Of a stretch of 32,138 nt of DNA, positions 16,042-22,140 are shown in pieces (within the stretch, counting starts at the first letter, position 1; each line of letters begins with the position of its first letter). Source of the DNA: Novipirellula artificiosorum. GTDB lineage: Bacteria; Planctomycetota; Planctomycetia; Pirellulales; Pirellulaceae. Position numbers and translations under genes: made by a program. The DNA lies in the NCBI RefSeq assembly GCF_007860135.1, contig NZ_SJPV01000028.1, positions 1 through 32,138 of the forward strand. Reading direction: 5' to 3'. The notes under the pieces are model-generated. The model ran no database searches. It was not told the DNA's origin and saw only the letters and a program-made list of their open reading frames with translations.

Positions 16042-17523
16042 ATGACTCCCGCCCGCCTTCGTTTCCTGACCATCCCATTTGCCTTTCTCGCTTGTTGCTC
16101 TGCGACCGTTTACGCCGCGAAGCCCCCTCGTCCGAATGTGATTCTGATTTTCATCGATGACATGGGCTACGGCGATGTCGGTTTCAACGGTGCAACGGTT
16201 CCAAAGACGCCAAACTTGGACCAGATGGCAACCGAAGGAATGAAGTTTACGGACTTTTACGTCGGCTGCGCCGTCTGTTCCGGTTCACGAACGGCACTGA
16301 TGACCGGATGTCACTACCAGCGACTCAGCATGGCCCCGGTGTTGTTCCCCAACAGCGACCGAGGATTGCATCCCGATGAGGTGACGCTTGCGGACATGCT
16401 CAAAGCGGCTGGTTACCAAACCGCTTGTGTCGGCAAGTGGCATCTTGGGCACCTGCCACCTTGCTTGCCAACGTATCAGGGATTCGATTCCTATTTTGGC
16501 ATTCCCTATAGCAACGACATGTGGATTGATCCTGCAAACCGAATTGCAAAGGACGTGGTCCTTCGTGAACAGCTAACGCTCGCGGATCTCACCGCTGGCC
16601 ACAAAGCGAAGAATGTTGTGCCCATCCTTCGAAACGAGGAAGTGATTGAGTATCCCGCCGATCAAACCACTATCACCAAACGTTACACCGAAGAAGCGAT
16701 TCGATTCATCAACGAAGAACGAGATGCACCTTTCTTTTTGTATTTGCCGCACACGATGGTTCACCTGCCGCTCGCGGTATCCAAAGCATTTGACAATCCA
16801 GACAACACACTGATTACCAATGCAATTGAAGAAGTCGATTGGTCCGTTGGCGAGATTCTAAACACGGTCAAAGCGGCCGGAATCGCGGGTGAGACACTGA
16901 TTGTCTTCACGAGTGACAACGGCGCAGCAGTCGGTTCGTCCTTGCCACTGCGAGCGAAGAAAGGCAGCGTCTACGACGGTGGGATTCGTGAGCCAACGTT
17001 GATGTGGTGGCCGGGAAAAATTCCGGCGGATTCGGTTTGCTCGGAAGTGGCCGCATCGATCGACATGATGCCGACGCTTTCGGGTCTCTGCGACGGAGCA
17101 TTGCCCAAGCGACGAATTGACGGCAAGGACATTTGGCCTTTGATGAACGGCGAAGAGAATGCCAAGAGTCCACACGAAGCCTACGTGCTGATGCACGGCC
17201 CCGGTACCGTCCGCAGCGGTAAGTGGAAATTTTATCCTTGGCAGGAAGGCAAAGGGAAGCAGAGTCGCGACAACGCCGACTGGGAACCTTCGCCGGATCC
17301 GGTGCAGTTGTATGACACCGTCGCCGATATCGGGGAAACAACCAACCTTGCTTCTCAGCATCCTGAGGTCGTGAAGCGACTGCAAACTGCCTACGATTCC
17401 CACGTCGCTGAGATAACGGCGAACCAACGTCCCACGGCAGAAATGTTAAGACCCACCGGTGTGCCGTCACCCGAGCGACCCGGCGTTCCCAAACGTCAAC
17501 CTGCGAAAAAGAAACAGACCTGA
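16042..17523 (+). CDS. Secreted arylsulfatase A-like sulfatase with a non-canonical C-S-G-S-R activation motif
   Basis: The 493-residue product has a leader of about 26 residues (ending TVYAA), D39-D40 in FIDDMGYGD, GKWHLGHLPP, a PYSNDMW block and FTSDNGAAVG metal residues. The general course (DFYV...VLFPNSDRG...HQ-type loop...GIPYS) parallels arylsulfatase A. The formylglycine motif is C79-S-G81-S-R83 followed by TALMTG: the usual Pro or Ala two residues after Cys is Gly. The catalytic Cys and Arg are kept, so modification may still occur. A Lys/Gln/Pro-rich tail closes the protein. AGGA lies 8 nt before ATG 16042. It leads a long plus-strand run; the next sulfatase starts 68 bp after its stop. 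Confidence 0.92.
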   Translation: MTPARLRFLTIPFAFLACCSATVYAAKPPRPNVILIFIDDMGYGDVGFNGATVPKTPNLDQMATEGMKFTDFYVGCAVCSGSRTALMTGCHYQRLSMAPVLFPNSDRGLHPDEVTLADMLKAAGYQTACVGKWHLGHLPPCLPTYQGFDSYFGIPYSNDMWIDPANRIAKDVVLREQLTLADLTAGHKAKNVVPILRNEEVIEYPADQTTITKRYTEEAIRFINEERDAPFFLYLPHTMVHLPLAVSKAFDNPDNTLITNAIEEVDWSVGEILNTVKAAGIAGETLIVFTSDNGAAVGSSLPLRAKKGSVYDGGIREPTLMWWPGKIPADSVCSEVAASIDMMPTLSGLCDGALPKRRIDGKDIWPLMNGEENAKSPHEAYVLMHGPGTVRSGKWKFYPWQEGKGKQSRDNADWEPSPDPVQLYDTVADIGETTNLASQHPEVVKRLQTAYDSHVAEITANQRPTAEMLRPTGVPSPERPGVPKRQPAKKKQT

Positions 17524-17590
17524 TGTGCCTTTCTTGCTGACATCTGGAAAGATCGTTTTGCCACGCTATTTTCTAACCAACCGAATTTTC

Positions 17591-19876
17591 ATGAATGCCC
17601 CCCTCCCCTCGTACCGTTCCCTCACCCAAGGGTTGGTCGTCACCCTCGTCCTCTTCGCAGCCCTGGTGCTAAGGCCTGGTTTCGCCCAGGCGGAACGCCC
17701 CAATATTCTTTACTTCTACGTGGATGACATGGGATGGGGCTCGATAGGCCCTAATGGTCAAGCCCAGCGTAAAGCCAACGGCCAGCCCTATGTCCGAACC
17801 CCCAACCTCGACGAACTCGCCGCGCAAGGGATCAACTTTACCCGCGGCTACGGTTGCCACGTCTGCTCACCGGCGCGATCGTCTCAGCAATCCGGTTTTC
17901 ACCAAGGGCACACTTTCGCAGATCGCAATGACCCCAATAACGCCAAGAAAGCGATGCGTGCCGATGATGTTCTCATCGGTGACGCACTCTCTGCGGCTGG
18001 ATATGCCACCGGGTATTGGGGGAAATGGGGATATGGTGGATCCAAGGATCAAGTCGACCCTGTCATCGATAATGTTCAAACATTGCCAACCTCGCACGGC
18101 TACCAACATGTGCTCGCCGAACTGCACCACGTCCGTGCTCACACGTTCTTTCAACCGACACTCTGGCACGCCCCCGCTTCCTCTGACGCAATCGGTGGTA
18201 TCGAGCTGGTTCCCAACTCTTTGTCGGCCTATCGGAACATGCCGAACTATCCCAGCATGCCTGCTCTTCAAAACGATGTGGACTATCCCAAGACCGCCTA
18301 CTGCGACGACGCCTACGCGTTTGCGGCTCTCGACTTTGTCCGCGCCCAAGGTCGCAACTACAATCAATCGGGGCAGCCTTTCTTCGGCCTGCTCGCCGTG
18401 CAAATACCTCACGCTCCTTTCGGTGAGATCAGCTCACTGCCGGATTGGGATCAAGCTTACGCGGACGATCCCCAATTCAAATCGCTCGCTGACCAAACGC
18501 GGCAGTGGGCGGCCATGGTGACACGCATCGACGCGCACTTCGGCAACATTCTCTCTGCACTCGAGGATCCCAATCACGATGGTGATACGTCCGATTCCGT
18601 TGCGGAGAACACGTTGGTCGTCTTCCAGAGTGACAATGGCGGACCGAGTGGAAGCAACCGAATCGAACTCGACGCAAACGGCGGCCTTCGTGGCACCAAA
18701 GGTCAAATTCAAGAAGGCGGCATTCGTGTCCCGCTCGTCATGCGCTGGCCCGCAAAGATCAGGGCAGATTCCGCTTTGAAAGCGGGCACTCACAGCAAAA
18801 GGGTCGTCGATGTTACCGATCTGCTTCCCACATTCTGCGACCTCGCTGGCGCCCCCATCCCGCTCGGTATTGACGGCGTTTCGATCGCTCCCACGCTGCT
18901 CAGCGAGGGGCATCAGCGCAAACGTGAATTTATCATCCACGAAGCCAGCAACGGACAATCGATTATCCGTGGAAATCATAAGCTGATCCAGTCCAAGAAA
19001 TCTTCGCTTCAGCTCTACGACCTTGAAGCCGATCGCGCCGAAACAAACGACATCGCCGCGGACCACCCCGAGATCGTCAAGGAGCTCGAAGCCTTGTTGC
19101 TTGGCGAACGCGTCACGGAACCGGCTGGCTTTGCCAATACTTATCATCGATGGACAGGCAGCAACGGTGCCACGACGTCGAATCCCAACCATTGGTCTGA
19201 TTACGCCTACACCAACGCCGGGATCACCTACCTATCCGACGACGGGGCTCCGCGGTTGTCGTGGACCGCATTGATCGAAAACGCGGAAGACGAATCCAAC
19301 ACTGCGTTGGCCGACAAAGACCTTGAATTCCTCGGGCTCGAAATCCGTGGCAACCAGGGAAAGCCGACGACACAGTCTCTCGTCCTTGGCCCCTCGGTTA
19401 ACCTTACGGGCCGCAATGAAATCCGTGTTGCTTCCAACGCCATGCTGACGGTCAACGACGGCACCGTCTCGTCGCTCCGCTGGATCGACATTCACGCCGG
19501 CGGCACGCTCAACGGCAGCGGAACGATCGACGCCACGTTGTACAACCACGGAACGGTCGCCCCATCGGGTACGAACCAGCCGAACTTCAAAGTCCTTTCG
19601 GACTACCATCAATCCGCACTCGCCACGCTGCGTGTTGCGCTCAACGGCAAAGGGAATTCCCCATTGCGGGTTGTTGGCGAGGCGACGCTTTCAGGAACAC
19701 TGGCCGTGGATCTCATAGACAGTTTTCAACCATCGCCGGGCAAAACGTACAGCGTCCTGACCGCCAAGAAAGTTAGCGGCGAGTTCAGCAATCCCGGCAA
19801 CATCGTCGTTGCTGCCGATGGAACCCGATTCACGATCAATTACAAGGATTCCGCAGTCGTCCTGTTGGTGAACTGA
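17591..19876 (+). CDS. Sulfatase-like protein with altered active site and C-terminal beta-repeat extension
   Basis: The 761-residue protein has a leader of about 35 residues (ending GFAQAE), D45-D46 in YVDDMGWG, the activation motif C92-S-P-A-R96 and FQSDNGGPSG metal residues. Two normally conserved blocks differ: the LLTG after the Cys motif is QQSG (99-102), and the GKWHLG Lys/His block is GKWGYGG (144-150), so the active-site His is Gly147. Substrate specificity or catalysis may be changed. From about residue 510 it carries some 250 extra residues of Gly/Asn/Thr-rich strands (WTGSNGATTSNPNHW, TLNGSGTIDA, YNHGTVAPSG) like the beta-helix passenger repeats of autotransporter-type surface proteins, a possible glycan-binding or surface-anchoring module. 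No ribosome binding site is evident before the ATG. Confidence 0.88.
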   Translation: MNAPLPSYRSLTQGLVVTLVLFAALVLRPGFAQAERPNILYFYVDDMGWGSIGPNGQAQRKANGQPYVRTPNLDELAAQGINFTRGYGCHVCSPARSSQQSGFHQGHTFADRNDPNNAKKAMRADDVLIGDALSAAGYATGYWGKWGYGGSKDQVDPVIDNVQTLPTSHGYQHVLAELHHVRAHTFFQPTLWHAPASSDAIGGIELVPNSLSAYRNMPNYPSMPALQNDVDYPKTAYCDDAYAFAALDFVRAQGRNYNQSGQPFFGLLAVQIPHAPFGEISSLPDWDQAYADDPQFKSLADQTRQWAAMVTRIDAHFGNILSALEDPNHDGDTSDSVAENTLVVFQSDNGGPSGSNRIELDANGGLRGTKGQIQEGGIRVPLVMRWPAKIRADSALKAGTHSKRVVDVTDLLPTFCDLAGAPIPLGIDGVSIAPTLLSEGHQRKREFIIHEASNGQSIIRGNHKLIQSKKSSLQLYDLEADRAETNDIAADHPEIVKELEALLLGERVTEPAGFANTYHRWTGSNGATTSNPNHWSDYAYTNAGITYLSDDGAPRLSWTALIENAEDESNTALADKDLEFLGLEIRGNQGKPTTQSLVLGPSVNLTGRNEIRVASNAMLTVNDGTVSSLRWIDIHAGGTLNGSGTIDATLYNHGTVAPSGTNQPNFKVLSDYHQSALATLRVALNGKGNSPLRVVGEATLSGTLAVDLIDSFQPSPGKTYSVLTAKKVSGEFSNPGNIVVAADGTRFTINYKDSAVVLLVN

Positions 19877-20009
19877 TCCGTCCATTTCGCGATTTTCGTG
19901 ACACTTTCCCCATCAAAGGGTCCTAACAAGAGTAAGCCCGGTTTCGTCGATTCGAACCCGAATACGGAACCACGCTTTCTACGCCTCTTTTCTCGCACGG
20001 GAATCCCTG

Positions 20010-20504
20010 ATGTCTGGTATCTACAAATCTCTGACGCTTGTCTCGATCAGCGGAATGCTTGTCATTCTCTCAGCACAACCTGCAAAAGCTCAATGTAGTG
20101 GCGGCGGTCGCAACATGCCATCAACCGGAAGCAACTCGACGCTCGCTTCGCTGACCCCCTATGGATCGACCGCGATGAACTTCCCCGGTTATCCGTCTTC
20201 GACGTCGCAAATGGCGAATTCGTATCAACAGCGTGTGGCGATGCTTCAGAATCAAATCTATGGGACCGCCAATCAATTGGCGGCGGAGCAACGACGAAAA
20301 CGAGAAGAGTACCTTGAACGAGTCCGTCCATTTCGTTTGGCACGAGCGGAGGCAAAGCGAGAAGCCTACGCCGCGCGCGCCGCAGCAAGACTGGCTGAGC
20401 AAGGCAGTGAACCATCAAGTTCGCGAAGCCGCTATTCGTTGACGTCGACCCATCCCGACAAAGACGCTGACGACACGACGAGCTTTCCGTTGTCGATCCG
20501 TTAG
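20010..20504 (+). CDS. Small secreted hypothetical protein with charged coiled-coil tail
   Basis: The 164-residue protein is not recognised. A signal peptide (1-27, ending AQPAKA) is followed by a Cys/Gly/Ser/Thr-rich low-complexity segment (30-75). Next is a highly charged helix (about 76-133, MLQNQIYGTANQLAAEQRRK... AAARLAEQ) likely to form a coiled coil, then a Ser-rich disordered tail. GGGAA upstream of ATG 20010 is a plausible ribosome binding site. It sits between a sulfatase and the GH16 gene on the same strand and might be cotranscribed; a structural cell-surface role is only a guess. Confidence 0.7.
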   Translation: MSGIYKSLTLVSISGMLVILSAQPAKAQCSGGGRNMPSTGSNSTLASLTPYGSTAMNFPGYPSSTSQMANSYQQRVAMLQNQIYGTANQLAAEQRRKREEYLERVRPFRLARAEAKREAYAARAAARLAEQGSEPSSSRSRYSLTSTHPDKDADDTTSFPLSIR

Positions 20505-20545
20505 CCTTCATGGGATCGCAACACTCATCAAAACGGATAGTACAA

Positions 20546-20647
20546 ATGCAAGACATTGAGCGTGGTCCCTGTGACGACTGCGACAAATGCAGGATCATTT
20601 CGATCCATGATTTCACAAACCAATCCATTCGTTGGATGCCCCTATGA
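20546..20647 (+). CDS. Putative 33-residue Cys-rich mini-protein overlapping the GH16 start
   Basis: An ATG at 20546 opens a 33-codon frame whose product starts MQDIERGPCDDCDKC and contains a C-x2-C-x2-C cluster. Its TGA (20645-20647) overlaps the GH16 start in an ATGA arrangement, the classic geometry for translational coupling. A weak CGGAT lies upstream. It could be a leader peptide, a tiny metal-binding protein or chance. No homologue is recognised. Confidence 0.35.
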   Translation: MQDIERGPCDDCDKCRIISIHDFTNQSIRWMPL

Positions 20648-21750
20648 AATACCCATTTCTCCTTTCGATCTTGATTATTTCGTCTTCGGTTTCCACACTC
20701 GCGGCTGATCCTGTTCCTACAGGTGATGTACGTCTCGCAGCGAACAAAATGACCTTCGCCGCTGACCAGTCGGATGAGTTCAATCAGGACTCTATCGACC
20801 TCACCAAGTGGAACATCGACTCAAAGGACTTTGGACCTTGGAGTTGGGAACCGGAGAACGTTGTCCAAAAAGGCGGCGCGATGGAACTGCGAATGGAGCA
20901 AAAAGATCATCAGCGACGCGGAACACCATTGTACTACACCTCCGGCATGGCTCGGCTAGACAAGACGATCACGTACGGCTATTTCGAAGCACGCATCAAA
21001 GGTTGCTCTCGCTATCCCGGAGCCTGCCCGTCATTTTGGCTCTACAGCATCGGCCCTCAAAACCGTTTCATTGCCAGCGATGGCGAGACCGTCGCTTACT
21101 CAGAAATCGATGTCGTTGAGTTGCAGCAGAGTGAATACGACTTTGAGACAAAGAAGCACTTTCCGGTCAATCGGATCGACTGCAATTTGCACACGGTGCT
21201 CATCAAAGATGGCAAGCGAGTTTGGAGCCGTCCCAACAATCAACCGGAGCTTTGCAAAACACATTTCGATTCGCCCTGGGATCCACGCGAGGACTATCAC
21301 GTCTATGCAGTCAAGAATACTCAAGAAGAGATTGTCTGGTACATCGACGGCAAAGAGGTCGGACGCAAACCGAACCTTTATTGGCACTTGCCGATGCATA
21401 TCACACTTTCGCTCGGCCTTCGCTATCCGTTTGTGACCTACCAGGACGGCGAAATGGCTCCTGTTGCCGACAAGACAACCGCCGATGGCTTCCCGACTCA
21501 TATGTCTGTCGATTACGTGCGAGTTTGGCGACTCAACAGCGATTCAACGACGACGACTCCTGCCAGCACGGATTGGCCGAAGCAACAGTACATTGCAAAG
21601 GAGAAAGCGAATTGGGAGAAGAACGGGTGGCCCTGGAACCAAGCGAAGGTCGAATCCAACTTTGCCGAGATAGACACCAACGACGATGGCATTGCGTCGG
21701 GAACCGAGCGACAAAACTGGTTTACTAAGAAAAAAGCGGAGGCAAAGTAA
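20644..21750 (+). CDS. Secreted GH16 endo-galactanase (kappa-carrageenase/agarase/porphyranase type) with EF-hand tail
   Basis: The 368-residue enzyme has a leader (1-21, ending STLAA) and a beta-jelly-roll catalytic domain (about 35-300). The retaining catalytic motif is E154-I-D156-V-V-E159 in AYSEIDVVELQQ: nucleophile, assisting Asp and acid/base. The ExDxxE spacing, with its beta-bulge, is typical of GH16 agarases, porphyranases and carrageenases, as opposed to ExDxE lichenases. FWLYSIGP, WYIDGKEVGR and VDYVRVW strands also fit the fold. The exact substrate is unresolved; kappa-carrageenan, agar and porphyran all remain possible. A C-terminal stretch, EIDTNDDGIASGTE, is a 12-residue EF-hand-like Ca loop. 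Start at ATG 20644 is chosen over an in-frame TTG at 20632. Confidence 0.9.
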   Translation: MKYPFLLSILIISSSVSTLAADPVPTGDVRLAANKMTFAADQSDEFNQDSIDLTKWNIDSKDFGPWSWEPENVVQKGGAMELRMEQKDHQRRGTPLYYTSGMARLDKTITYGYFEARIKGCSRYPGACPSFWLYSIGPQNRFIASDGETVAYSEIDVVELQQSEYDFETKKHFPVNRIDCNLHTVLIKDGKRVWSRPNNQPELCKTHFDSPWDPREDYHVYAVKNTQEEIVWYIDGKEVGRKPNLYWHLPMHITLSLGLRYPFVTYQDGEMAPVADKTTADGFPTHMSVDYVRVWRLNSDSTTTTPASTDWPKQQYIAKEKANWEKNGWPWNQAKVESNFAEIDTNDDGIASGTERQNWFTKKKAEAK

Positions 21751-21763
21751 TCAGCTCTTAGGA

Positions 21764-21824
21764 AACTCTTTTTCCCTGGCCTCGGATTCCGAACCGGACC
21801 CATTCGACCCTCTCCCAAAGAGTT
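21764..21824 (+). terminator. Long-range inverted repeat after the GH16 gene, possible terminator or processing hairpin
   Basis: AACTCTTT (21764-21771) is complementary to AAAGAGTT (21817-21824), enclosing a 45-nt loop that includes the small palindrome TCGGATTCCGA. It follows the GH16 stop by 13 bp. No terminal T run is present, so the role is tentative. Confidence 0.25.
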
Positions 21825-21848
21825 CGTGCAGTTGTTAGTTGTTGATTG

Positions 21849-22010
21849 AAAAACCGGACGACCTCGGCAGAGGGGGGGGATAACTAAACACCGCAGCAGT
21901 CACAACTTAAAAACTGCACGACCTCCAAAGGAGAGGGAACGGTACCGCAACTCCCCGAAAAAAAACTTAGAAACGCACAACCTCTCAGTCTGCTGGGGAC
22001 TAACGTAGAG
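21849..22010 (+). repeat. Three imperfect ~60-bp tandem repeats in a 390-bp intergenic region
   Basis: The segments starting aaaccggacgacctc (21851), aaactgcacgacctc (21911) and aaacgcacaacctc (21971) align at offsets of 60 and then about 60 bp. Units 1 and 2 each continue into a small CCTC...GAGG hairpin and a G-rich run; unit 3 diverges. The array lies between the GH16 stop (21750) and the 932-residue protein (22141). It could be a regulator-binding array, a small RNA or a decayed repeat. The rest of the gap shows no gene. Confidence 0.55.
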
Positions 22011-22140
22011 GACCCGATCCGACATGAACTACGTCCACGCATGGTGCGATCAGGATCCGTCCGCTCAACGGAGCTCCAAAGTCTCTATGATCTAGCGATA
22101 CTCTCTGCCCGCATCCCACCTCAGCGAGGACTACCTGCCG

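Noticed and set aside
17754..18521. 255-codon plus-strand frame overlapping the same sulfatase
   Set aside because: Alternative frame of a gene with clear motifs; its protein is Ser/Pro/Thr/Arg-rich without domain character.
18434..19192. 252-codon open frame on the minus strand
   Set aside because: It lies fully antisense to the sulfatase at 17591, shows no family motif, and such frames are a by-product of the GC-rich codon use of the real gene.
21849..22010. CRISPR array
   Set aside because: Only three diverged units are present, the spacers are not unique segments between identical repeats, and no cas gene is nearby.
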